Positions 1 to 6,536 of a DNA stretch of 9,376 nucleotides are shown here, one piece after another. The notes below the pieces were generated by a model. It was not told the origin of the DNA, did not search any database, and saw nothing but the letters and a program-made list of their open reading frames with translations. Location: the NCBI GenBank assembly GCA_950060715.1, contig CATLVA010000036.1, positions 1 through 9,376 on the forward strand. The letters are read 5' to 3'. The first letter of the stretch is position 1. Each line of letters opens with the position of its first letter. Source of the stretch: an uncultured Oligoflexia bacterium (lineage in GTDB: Bacteria; Bdellovibrionota; Bacteriovoracia; Bacteriovoracales; Bacteriovoracaceae). The translations under genes were made by a program, and so were the position numbers.

Positions 1-663
1 AAACTTTTAAAAGGATTGTTTCCCGGCGCCGATGCAAACCTATATGAAAGCGTTGAGAAGGTTCCTAGAAAAACGAATTTAAAAAGAATTGGTTTATTTG
101 GTCACAGCGCTAATGAGATGGAAGAAGATCTTATTAAGAAAATTATAATTAAATTAGATTTAGATGATGTGCTATTTATAGAGCCTGGTACGAAATACTT
201 TTTCGAAAAAATGAGAACAATTCGAACTTGGCTTGTTAATTCGGATTATTCTATTATTTATCCATGCGCAGGAGGGAGTACTTGTCCAGTTCCTGAAGGT
301 GATTGGTGCCATCAGTATATCAAAGTTTCTCATGAGCATGATGTGGAAAGACTGTGTCAATTAGTCAAAAAAGACCGCAGATTGATGCCAATAATTTTAC
401 ACCATTATTCGAAAGGGAATTTAGAGTCCCGCTCAGGGGAGTTAGTACAAAGAGTGTATCCCCCTTTAAAATTCGCTAGCTCAATGGATATTTGCCAGCT
501 GGAGCAAGGTGAATTGAAGCTCATACCATTAGAAGTTGTCTATAAAGGTCTGGGTAAATCACAAATAAAAGCTCTTCAAAAAATTCTTGCAGGTGATAAA
601 ATAGAGTTTGAAGTGAGTAAAGAATTAAATAATGGCGTGTGGAGAGTGACTTGGAGAAATTAG
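1..663 (+). CDS. Rsm22/METTL17-family ribosomal small-subunit methyltransferase-like protein, 5'-truncated by window edge
   Basis: The frame is open from base 1, so the TTG at 16 is not the real start; the gene begins upstream and only its C-terminal ~220 residues are here. Seen: an EPGT motif (bases 181-192) in the context 'lfIEPGTkyf', then YPC-x5-C-x7-C-H with cysteines encoded at 265-267, 283-285 and 307-309, and a fourth cysteine at 493-495 after an 'RVYPPLK' segment. Known for the family: Rsm22-like proteins have an N-terminal SAM-binding Rossmann fold, followed by the EPGT stretch and a CP...WCH cysteine region; in human METTL17 four cysteines of very similar spacing bind a 4Fe-4S cluster, and the protein acts in small ribosomal subunit assembly. 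Inferred: a cytosolic Fe-S protein acting on the 30S subunit. The SAM-binding motif I lies outside the window, so catalytic competence cannot be judged. The response-regulator gene starts inside its last codons. Confidence 0.8.
   Translation, partial: KLLKGLFPGADANLYESVEKVPRKTNLKRIGLFGHSANEMEEDLIKKIIIKLDLDDVLFIEPGTKYFFEKMRTIRTWLVNSDYSIIYPCAGGSTCPVPEGDWCHQYIKVSHEHDVERLCQLVKKDRRLMPIILHHYSKGNLESRSGELVQRVYPPLKFASSMDICQLEQGELKLIPLEVVYKGLGKSQIKALQKILAGDKIEFEVSKELNNGVWRVTWRN
641..653 (+). promoter_or_regulatory. Ribosome binding site deciding a TTG start for the response regulator
   Basis: GGAG at 641-644 lies six bases before TTG at 651-653, a normal Shine-Dalgarno distance. The longer alternative start, GTG at 639-641, has no purine-rich site in the expected place and would sit on the GGAG itself. 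The site lies within the last codons of the upstream Rsm22-like gene, so ribosomes finishing that gene at 663 could re-initiate here. Confidence 0.55.
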
Positions 664-1025
664 AGTTTAAAGATAAAAGAATTCTTGTCGTAGACGATGA
701 GCCTTTTGTAAGAGAAGTCATCGCCGAACAATTATCATTTAAAGGTGCTGTTGTAGTTGAAGCTCAAGATGGTAAAGTTGCCTTTGACTTACTACTTGAT
801 TCCGACTTCGATCTTGTTCTTTCAGACATAAGAATGCCTGAATGCTCTGGGGTCGAACTTTTAAAAATGATAAAAGAATCAGATAAGAAAATGCCTCCTG
901 TTTTAATGATGTCTGCATTTGAAGAAGTAAATACAGACAGATTAAAAAACTTAGGAGCAAAGGAATTTCTCCTAAAGTCGGGAGACTTCACTCAAATAGA
1001 GGAAGCAATAAGAAAGCTTCTCTAG
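651..1025 (+). CDS. Single-domain (CheY/Spo0F-like) response regulator
   Basis: A 124-residue protein from the TTG at 651, or 128 from the GTG at 639; the TTG is preferred because of its ribosome binding site. It is one receiver domain with no output domain. Counting from the TTG, the acidic pocket is D15-D16 (in 'ILVVDDEP'), the phospho-acceptor is D59 (in 'LVLSDIRMP'), the switch hydroxyl is S88 (in 'MMSAFE'), and the conserved lysine is K109 (in 'EFLLKSGD'). All five receiver landmarks are present, so it should be phosphorylated by a histidine kinase and act by protein contact in the cytoplasm. No kinase is encoded nearby, so the partner is unknown. It overlaps the Rsm22-like gene by 13 bases (co-transcription likely) and shares its CTAG stop with the opposing channel gene. 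The chemotaxis regulator CheY itself cannot be claimed from sequence alone. Confidence 0.9.
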   Translation: MEKLEFKDKRILVVDDEPFVREVIAEQLSFKGAVVVEAQDGKVAFDLLLDSDFDLVLSDIRMPECSGVELLKMIKESDKKMPPVLMMSAFEEVNTDRLKNLGAKEFLLKSGDFTQIEEAIRKLL

Positions 1026-2716
1026 GTTCCTATATCATTTTTACCAAACTGTTCTTCATCTTTGGCATTACTTCTCGGGTTTTTTAAAGAAAGAGGTTTC
1101 TCAACAACTTTTCTCGCTCTCTCGATTCCTTCTTCGAAATACTTTTCAGTAAGGTCTTTTTGTTCAATTGTCGTTTCGTTAAATAAGTGAACAGTCTGTG
1201 TCGGGAAAGCAAATCCAATTTCTAAATCTTTGGCCAATCGTAAAATATCCACATTAAGGCGGTGTCTTTCCGCAAGCTCTCTTGCATAGTCATCAGTCTC
1301 CCAATAGACCACAAGTTTTATATTGAGTGAGCTGTCACCAAAACCGTCAAAATAAACATGAAATGAGTCCTTTCTTGTCCATCTATGACTTAAAATAATT
1401 TGTCTGATCCCCTCGCAAAAAGCTTCAATTTTTGCAGGAGGAGTACTGTACTCAATTCCCAAAGTGGTATTAAGTCTTCTGAACCTTCTTTTACCCATAT
1501 TATCAATCGGGCGATTCATCAGATTTCCATTTGAAATAGTAATAAGAGAATCATTAAAAGTTCTGATTCTTGTAGAGCGAAATCCAACTTCATCAACGAC
1601 ACCTACGATTCCATCCGCATCAATAACATCTCCAATATCAAAAGGGCGATCCAGCACAAGCATGATAGAACCGAAAAAGTTTGCAAGTGTATCTTTCGCA
1701 GCAAAAGCAAAAGCTAATCCCCCAATTCCAAGACCAGCTACGAGTCCCGTAACATCAATCGTAAAGGCGCTGGCAACAATTAGCGCTCCCGCAATATAGA
1801 CCAAGATAAAAGACGTTTTGGTTGCTAGCGGAACAATTATATCGTCAAAGCGTGACTCTGTATTTTCAGCTTTTAGGCTAGCGTAATAGCTTAAGAGTTC
1901 AACCACTTTATGACCAAACCAAACGGCCATGAAACTCATTAAAATTAACAGCGTTCTCTCCAGAAAAACAATAATATCTGGTGAAAAATCTAAGTATTGC
2001 ATTGACCAACGAACAATCCATACGAAGATTATTTTCGTTAGCGGTTTAATTGCGTGATCTAGCTTCTCTGTTTGTAAGTTCTGAGCGACTTTTGAGAAAT
2101 GTTTAATAGAAGTCTCAATAATAAAATGAGAAATCTTCTCTATTAGAAAGGCTAAGATGAGGATAATGAAAAGACCTACGATCTGCCAAGTTTCAAATGC
2201 GCCAAGCTTTCCTCGAAGGCTCTCGGGCATTGCTGCTTTGATTTGATCTTGAACTCGGTTTAATTCTACTACACCTTCTATATTCTTTTTATTCGCAAAG
2301 AGGTCCATATAGTCGGGAAGGGAGTGAAGTGTTTTCGTTGAGAATAACCATTCTTTATTCTTCTCAATGAGAGATATTTCTAAAACTTTTTCTTTATAAG
2401 CTCTTTGATCGAAAACCCAGTAAGGTTGGTCTGTGGTTTCTGGTATCAGGTCATAATCAACTTTTTTGATCTTATCGAGGACTTTGATAAGGTCATCACT
2501 AAGTTTTCTTCCTACAGCACCTGCTGGAGCAGAAAAAGAAGAAAGATCTAGAGTGGAAATAGCTTTTTCATAAGCTTCACCTGAGTTGCCTTGATTCTCT
2601 TTTATCTGAACCATGGCCTTAAGGAATGTCCTAAAGCTCTCACGCGGGGTTGTTGTGTCCGCAAAGGCAAGGTTTGTCACTAGTATGAGAAATAAAAAAA
2701 CTAATATCTTACGCAT
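1022..2716 (-). CDS. MscS-family mechanosensitive ion channel with periplasmic N-terminal domain
   Basis: A 564-residue inner-membrane protein. Residues 1-19 are a signal peptide ending AFA|D. A ~150-residue extracytoplasmic region follows, then hydrophobic segments at about 174-197, 225-244, 248-275 and 297-319. The pore-lining TM3 is at about 320-355, with the Gly/Ala-rich 'GLVAGLGIGGLAFAFAAKD' stretch. The 'DRPFDIGD' motif (356-363) and the beta domain ('GVVDEVGFRSTRIRTFND') come next, then the C-terminal alpha/beta domain to about residue 511. This layout is that of the larger MscS paralogues rather than the 286-residue E. coli MscS. The expected role is to open under membrane tension and release solutes during osmotic downshock. 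The start is ATG at 2716-2714 with AGAGG six bases upstream. Its stop overlaps the response-regulator stop by four bases. It is divergent from clpB and has its own promoter. Assignment to a particular paralogue such as YnaI or MscK is not supported. Confidence 0.93.
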   Translation of the reverse strand: MRKILVFLFLILVTNLAFADTTTPRESFRTFLKAMVQIKENQGNSGEAYEKAISTLDLSSFSAPAGAVGRKLSDDLIKVLDKIKKVDYDLIPETTDQPYWVFDQRAYKEKVLEISLIEKNKEWLFSTKTLHSLPDYMDLFANKKNIEGVVELNRVQDQIKAAMPESLRGKLGAFETWQIVGLFIILILAFLIEKISHFIIETSIKHFSKVAQNLQTEKLDHAIKPLTKIIFVWIVRWSMQYLDFSPDIIVFLERTLLILMSFMAVWFGHKVVELLSYYASLKAENTESRFDDIIVPLATKTSFILVYIAGALIVASAFTIDVTGLVAGLGIGGLAFAFAAKDTLANFFGSIMLVLDRPFDIGDVIDADGIVGVVDEVGFRSTRIRTFNDSLITISNGNLMNRPIDNMGKRRFRRLNTTLGIEYSTPPAKIEAFCEGIRQIILSHRWTRKDSFHVYFDGFGDSSLNIKLVVYWETDDYARELAERHRLNVDILRLAKDLEIGFAFPTQTVHLFNETTIEQKDLTEKYFEEGIERARKVVEKPLSLKNPRSNAKDEEQFGKNDIGT

Positions 2717-2734
2717 AATATACCTCTTTGGGGC

Positions 2735-2763
2735 ATGATATGTTTCTCCATCGGTTTTGTCAC
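2735..2763 (-). promoter_or_regulatory. Sigma-70-type promoter for the MscS channel gene
   Basis: On the - strand, GTGACA (2763-2758; 5 of 6 to TTGACA) and TATCAT (2740-2735; 5 of 6 to TATAAT) are separated by exactly 17 bases. Transcription would start near 2728, giving a leader of only about 12 bases that still holds the AGAGG ribosome binding site. It is a prediction from consensus matching only. Confidence 0.5.
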
Positions 2764-2772
2764 CATTGGAGT

Positions 2773-2800
2773 CTTGACACCCATCAAAATGCCCCCATAT
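2773..2800 (+). promoter_or_regulatory. Heat-shock (sigma-32 / RpoH-type) promoter of clpB
   Basis: CTTGACA at 2773-2779 and CCCCATAT at 2793-2800 are separated by 13 bases. The RpoH consensus is CTTGAAA, a spacer of about 13-17 bases, then CCCCATNT. The -10 element is a perfect match, the -35 differs at one position, and the spacing equals that of the E. coli dnaK P1 promoter as I recall it. TTGACA at 2774-2779 also fits a sigma-70 -35 exactly, but the matching sigma-70 -10 would be poor (CATATT or TATTAA). The element is 22 bases from the ATG of a ClpB-type disaggregase, a classic heat-shock gene. Confidence 0.72.
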
Positions 2801-2821
2801 TAAGATTGTAAGGAGTTAAGT

Positions 2822-5176
2822 ATGAATAACTTTGATAAAATTGTGACAGGTTCATTAGATATTGCGCAGTCAAAAGCGATTGAAAACAAGAATACAGAAT
2901 TAGCACCAGCACATTTACTTTACGGTCTAGTTTCAAATCCAAGTAGTTTTGCTGCTAAGAAGTTAAAAGAGCATATGGGGCAAATTGAAGAGTTGGTAAG
3001 TCTTTTGCCTAAAGCATCTCAAAATCTTGATGCGAGTCAGATAAGACCTAGTGCAGCCCTAGGTTCTTGGTTAACCCAGGCCGGAGGTCATGCCGCACAA
3101 AGTGGAAAGCAAGAAGTGAGTGAGAAGAATCTCTTACGCTTTCTGCCTCAGTATTTTCCAAATCTTCCTATAGACTTCTCGCAGTTTAATACAGATGAAG
3201 ACGAAACTGAGGTTCCAGGCTTTCTCGTTAACTTAAATGATAAGGCTCAAGACGGTAAGCTTGATCCGGTTATTGGAAGAACCAAAGAAATACGTGCCGT
3301 GATGGAAATCCTAGGTCGAAGATCAAAAAACAATCCTGTATTAGTTGGACCTGCAGGTGTTGGTAAAACTGCGATTGTTGAAGGTTTGGCTGAAGCCATT
3401 ATTAAAGGAACTGTACCTGACGTATTAAAAGGTAAAACTGTTTATTCACTTGAACTGGGTTCTTTGATTGCAGGGACAAAATACCGAGGCGAATTTGAAG
3501 AACGAATTCAGCATCTATTAAAATTCGCTAAAGAAAGTGCTGGGCAAAGTATTATTTTTATCGATGAAATACATCAAATTATCGGTGCAGGTAAAACTGA
3601 CGGAGCGATGGATGCTGCTAATCTTTTAAAGCCAGCTTTATCTAGAGGTGAGCTTCATTGTATTGGGGCAACTACTGAAGACGAGTTTCAAAAATATATA
3701 TTAAAAGATCCAGCTCTTGAAAGACGGTTTAGACAAGTTCCTGTGAGAGAACCTTCAAAAGAAGACTCAATTGAAATTCTAATGGGGCTAAAAGAAAAAT
3801 TCGAAGGGCACCATGGGATTAAAATTACAGATGATGCGATCTACTCAGCAGTTATGCTTTCTGATCAATACATCACTGATAAAAACCTTCCTGATAAGGC
3901 CATCGATTTAATAGACGAGTCGGCATCTGCATTAAAACTATCAGCTGAAGCGATGCCCGCAGAGCTTGAGCTTTTACAATCTGAGATTCGAAATAAAAGA
4001 ATCTTGGCACAGGTCGAGTCTAATCAAGAATTAGAGGCGGAGGTTAAAAACTTAGAGAAGAAATTTAATCAAGGTTTTATTGAGTGGGAACAGCAAGTTA
4101 ATGCCCTAAAGAAAGTCGGTGAAATAAAAAATAGATTGGACCGCTTGAAATTTGATTTAGAGAAAGCAGAAAGAGAGCAAAATTATGAAGAGGCTTCAAG
4201 ATTAAAATACTCTTTAATTCCTGAGGTGGAAGCTGAACTGAAAAATTATGCTCATGATTGGGAATTGAAAAAGGATAATATCGCTGGGATCATTGCTCGA
4301 CATACAGGCATTCCGGTTGAGAAAATTCTTAAATCGAAACAAGATGAGCTATTAAAACTTGAGGAAGTTTTAAACAAAAGAGTTTTTGGTCAGAAAGAAT
4401 CTCTACATGAGATTAGTGAGACGCTTTTAGCTAGTTATGCAGGACTAACAGATGAAACAAGACCACTGGGATCGTTTCTACTTAGAGGTCCTACAGGGGT
4501 AGGGAAGACTGAGACGGCTAAGGCATTGGCAGAGTATCTTTTTGATAATGAAGAGAATATTGTTAGGCTTGATATGAGTGAGTTTTCAGAAAAACATTCT
4601 GTAGCAAAACTTATTGGGTCTCCAGCGGGTTATATTGGCTATGATGATGGTGGTGTTCTTACTGAAGCGGTGAGAAGAAAGCCATATTCGGTAATATTAT
4701 TCGATGAGATTGAAAAAGCTCACCCTGACTTTTCAGATATTTTACTTCAGATTTTAGATGATGGAAGGCTATCTGATAATAAGGGAAGAACGATTAATTT
4801 TAAGAATACAGTCATCTTTTTAACAACCAACTCTAAAAACCCAGAGCTTGATTTTAAGCCAGAGGTTTTAGGAAGACTAGATGCTATTCTTACTTACGAT
4901 GCGCTAGATAAATCTAATATGGAGAGTCTCGTTAATAAGCAGATTCGTCTCCTGCAAGAGCGAGTTAAAGGTCAAGGACTGAAACTCAATTTTAGTGTAG
5001 AGGTAGTTCAGAAGCTGGGAGACCTTGGTTATAGTGAAGCCTATGGCGCCAGACCGTTACAAGGAGTTTTTAATAGACTCATTGTGAGGCCTCTTTCAAA
5101 ATTTATTTTGAAGGGAGAAAAACTAGAAGAGGTTGAATTCGATTTAAACGGTGAAGAGATAACTCTTAAAGCTTAA
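2822..5176 (+). CDS. clpB: ClpB-type AAA+ protein disaggregase (compact variant)
   Basis: A 784-residue Hsp100 chaperone expected to thread aggregated proteins through its hexameric pore together with DnaK. Domains: Clp N-domain about 1-130; AAA+ 1 with Walker A GPAGVGKT (176-183), pore loop KYRGEFE (220-226), Walker B IIFIDEIH (244-251) and double arginine R301-R302; a coiled-coil M-domain about 378-490; AAA+ 2 with Walker A GPTGVGKT (556-563), pore loop GYIGYDDGG (603-611), Walker B VILFDEIE (624-631), arginine finger R685 and sensor-2 GARP (742-745). The full M-domain favours ClpB over ClpA, and no ClpP-docking IGF/IGL loop is present. It is ~73 residues shorter than E. coli ClpB: about 30 fewer before the first Walker lysine, 19 fewer up to the second, and 22 fewer between sensor 1 and the arginine finger. 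AAGGAG at 2810-2815 is six bases before the ATG. A heat-shock promoter precedes it. All catalytic residues look intact. Confidence 0.85.
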   Translation: MNNFDKIVTGSLDIAQSKAIENKNTELAPAHLLYGLVSNPSSFAAKKLKEHMGQIEELVSLLPKASQNLDASQIRPSAALGSWLTQAGGHAAQSGKQEVSEKNLLRFLPQYFPNLPIDFSQFNTDEDETEVPGFLVNLNDKAQDGKLDPVIGRTKEIRAVMEILGRRSKNNPVLVGPAGVGKTAIVEGLAEAIIKGTVPDVLKGKTVYSLELGSLIAGTKYRGEFEERIQHLLKFAKESAGQSIIFIDEIHQIIGAGKTDGAMDAANLLKPALSRGELHCIGATTEDEFQKYILKDPALERRFRQVPVREPSKEDSIEILMGLKEKFEGHHGIKITDDAIYSAVMLSDQYITDKNLPDKAIDLIDESASALKLSAEAMPAELELLQSEIRNKRILAQVESNQELEAEVKNLEKKFNQGFIEWEQQVNALKKVGEIKNRLDRLKFDLEKAEREQNYEEASRLKYSLIPEVEAELKNYAHDWELKKDNIAGIIARHTGIPVEKILKSKQDELLKLEEVLNKRVFGQKESLHEISETLLASYAGLTDETRPLGSFLLRGPTGVGKTETAKALAEYLFDNEENIVRLDMSEFSEKHSVAKLIGSPAGYIGYDDGGVLTEAVRRKPYSVILFDEIEKAHPDFSDILLQILDDGRLSDNKGRTINFKNTVIFLTTNSKNPELDFKPEVLGRLDAILTYDALDKSNMESLVNKQIRLLQERVKGQGLKLNFSVEVVQKLGDLGYSEAYGARPLQGVFNRLIVRPLSKFILKGEKLEEVEFDLNGEEITLKA

Positions 5177-5913
5177 AAATATAATCTCATTCCAAGAGCG
5201 CTACCTTTAATCTGGCGCTCTTGGGTTACTCCGGTTGCAAGAGTCGTAAATTCCAAGTTTTCTTCAAATTGATAGGCATAAATTCTTACAAAACTAATAT
5301 CTAAGAAAGCTCCCCATTGTGTTCTTTTTGATTCCATCTCTGAAGAGTTATCCTCGCTTTTATCAGATAAATAAATCCGATAGCGTCCATCAAAACCAAA
5401 AAATGGCACAAGATATAAACTTATATCGCCTCCGTAAAAGTTCTGTTCAAACTTCTCAACTGATCCACCTTCGAATTTACGCCTACCGTAAGTGAGGATG
5501 AGGTGAGTTGCTTGGTGATTGGAACCGATTAAACGTAAATTAACTGAGCTCTCTGTCTGAGTATAATAATCGTCATAAGACTCTTGTCTGGCGGCAAAGC
5601 CAAGAAAGCCTAAATAAATGGCAGCTTCACTTGAGTAACCAGATGTTGACTCGTTGGTGTTATCAGCAGTATCGGCATCAAAATCACTTCCTGCATAATC
5701 AAGGTATAATTCCCAGAATACAGAACCTTCTTCTAAATTTATGGCAAGCCATTGATCTTGTAAGGCCATTTTTTCTTTTTGATAAAACCAAGAAGAGAGT
5801 GACCAACGCTTAAATTCTTTTTTTTCAAGTTTACTGTCTACATATTCCCAAACTGTTTTTTGAGCAAAAGCATTATGAGATATTAAAAACAACAACGAGA
5901 TAAGAATTTTCAT
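5173..5913 (-). CDS. Putative outer-membrane beta-barrel protein of unknown function
   Basis: 246 residues from the ATG at 5913-5911, chosen because GGAG (5924-5921) is seven bases upstream and because a clean signal peptide begins here (residues 1-17, ending AFA|Q). A longer reading from TTG at 5931 has no ribosome binding site and would add six residues before the signal peptide. The mature protein shows alternating aromatic/hydrophobic strands such as 'VFWELYLDY', 'AAIYLGFLGFAA' and 'ISLYLVPFFGF', separated by acidic, Asn/Ser-rich loops. It ends in 'LGMRLYF', a terminal-Phe signature typical of proteins inserted by the BAM complex. The natural inference is a small outer-membrane barrel of perhaps 8-10 strands; I do not recognise a family. 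Its ATG overlaps the stop of the LRR gene by one base, so the two are probably translationally coupled. Its stop overlaps the clpB stop by four bases. Confidence 0.75.
   Translation of the reverse strand: MKILISLLFLISHNAFAQKTVWEYVDSKLEKKEFKRWSLSSWFYQKEKMALQDQWLAINLEEGSVFWELYLDYAGSDFDADTADNTNESTSGYSSEAAIYLGFLGFAARQESYDDYYTQTESSVNLRLIGSNHQATHLILTYGRRKFEGGSVEKFEQNFYGGDISLYLVPFFGFDGRYRIYLSDKSEDNSSEMESKRTQWGAFLDISFVRIYAYQFEENLEFTTLATGVTQERQIKGSALGMRLYF
5192..5224 (-). terminator. Perfect 10-base inverted repeat at the clpB / barrel-gene convergent end (possible bidirectional terminator)
   Basis: CCAAGAGCGC (5192-5201) and GCGCTCTTGG (5215-5224) are exact reverse complements around a 13-base loop. 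In + strand RNA, U-G pairs can extend the stem at both ends. It lies 16 bases past the clpB stop and inside the last codons of the opposing gene. On the - strand a run of five T follows only after about 12 bases, and on the + strand there is no T-run, so it is not a textbook intrinsic terminator. It may limit read-through or protect transcript 3' ends; function is inferred from structure and position. Confidence 0.4.
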
Positions 5914-6536
5914 CAGATTTCTCCAAACCAATAATTAAGTTCTTTTTCAATAGTTTCTTTGGTCTCTTCTGAAAACTGATTTCCATCTAAAGACAGGGAT
6001 TTTAATGATTTCCAATTTTTAACCAGCTCAATCGGAAGATCTTTCAATTGATTGCGATTAATTGATAAGTTTTTTAGTGAATTAAGAAGCCTAAGTCTCT
6101 CTGGAAGAGTTGTTAATCTATTATCGCTTAGATTTAGTGACTCTAGGGATTCCAGGTGCTCTAAGTAGAGGGGGATTTCAGTTAATGCGTTTTTATTAAG
6201 CATTAGTGTTTTGATATTCGTTTGAAGGTTAGGAACCAAATCTAATCTTTTTATATGACATTCAGAAACACTTAAAGTTTCGAGACAGGGATGAGTTAAA
6301 AGAGACTGAGGAAGGGTCTCAATGTTTTTTCCGTGGATATAAACGAGCTTTAGATATTGAAGACTTTGAAAATCAAAATCAAGCTCAGTCAATTTATCTG
6401 ACTTAATATAGAGAGCTTCCAAATTAACTAGTTTTGTGAGCTCACTTGGAATTGAAGTCGCGTTAACTTTAATATTTAAAGTTGTTGCATTTGGAATATC
6501 TCCGAGCGCTTTTTTTAAATTCTTATACATCGCCAT
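5913..6536 (-). CDS. Leucine-rich repeat protein, cytoplasmic, function unknown
   Basis: 207 residues, almost entirely leucine-rich repeats of 22-24 residues following LxxLxLxxNxLxxLP. Units begin at about residues 17, 39, 62, 85, 108, 131, 154 and 178. The clearest are 'LESLNLSDNRLTTLP' and 'LKNLSINRNQLKDLP'. The last unit runs into a helical cap ('EETKETIEKELNYWFGEI'). There is no signal peptide or membrane segment, so it should stay in the cytoplasm as a curved protein-binding scaffold; the partner is unknown. The start ATG at 6536 directly follows the serB stop (6539-6537) with no base between, and GGAG lies eight bases upstream in the end of serB. A second ATG at 6530 is less well spaced. 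It sits between serB and the barrel-protein gene in one operon. LRR families are too divergent to name a function. Confidence 0.85.
   Translation of the reverse strand: MAMYKNLKKALGDIPNATTLNIKVNATSIPSELTKLVNLEALYIKSDKLTELDFDFQSLQYLKLVYIHGKNIETLPQSLLTHPCLETLSVSECHIKRLDLVPNLQTNIKTLMLNKNALTEIPLYLEHLESLESLNLSDNRLTTLPERLRLLNSLKNLSINRNQLKDLPIELVKNWKSLKSLSLDGNQFSEETKETIEKELNYWFGEI

Noticed and set aside
975..988. Small hairpin AAGTC-GGGA-GACTT near the end of the response-regulator gene, and an imperfect GAGGAAGC/GCTTCTC pairing at about 1000-1022, as terminators.
   Set aside because: Stems are short or bulged and no T-run follows; the first lies well inside the coding region.
1464..1799. 111-codon open frame on the + strand opposite the MscS channel gene.
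   Set aside because: It is antisense to the highly conserved pore and beta-domain coding region, has low-complexity composition and no convincing ribosome binding site; it is a shadow of the real gene.
2717..2821. CIRCE element (HrcA operator) controlling clpB.
   Set aside because: No TTAGCACTC-N9-GAGTGCTAA or near match in the spacer; the RpoH-type promoter explains heat control better.
2822..5176. Calling the AAA+ protein ClpA, given its length (784, close to E. coli ClpA at 758) and convergent-looking domain sizes.
   Set aside because: It has a ClpB-type coiled-coil M-domain, ClpB-like pore and Walker regions, and no IGF/IGL ClpP-docking loop.
5914..5931. Longer start (TTG at 5931) for the outer-membrane barrel gene.
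   Set aside because: It would put six residues before an otherwise perfect signal peptide and has no ribosome binding site, whereas ATG 5913 has GGAG at seven bases.
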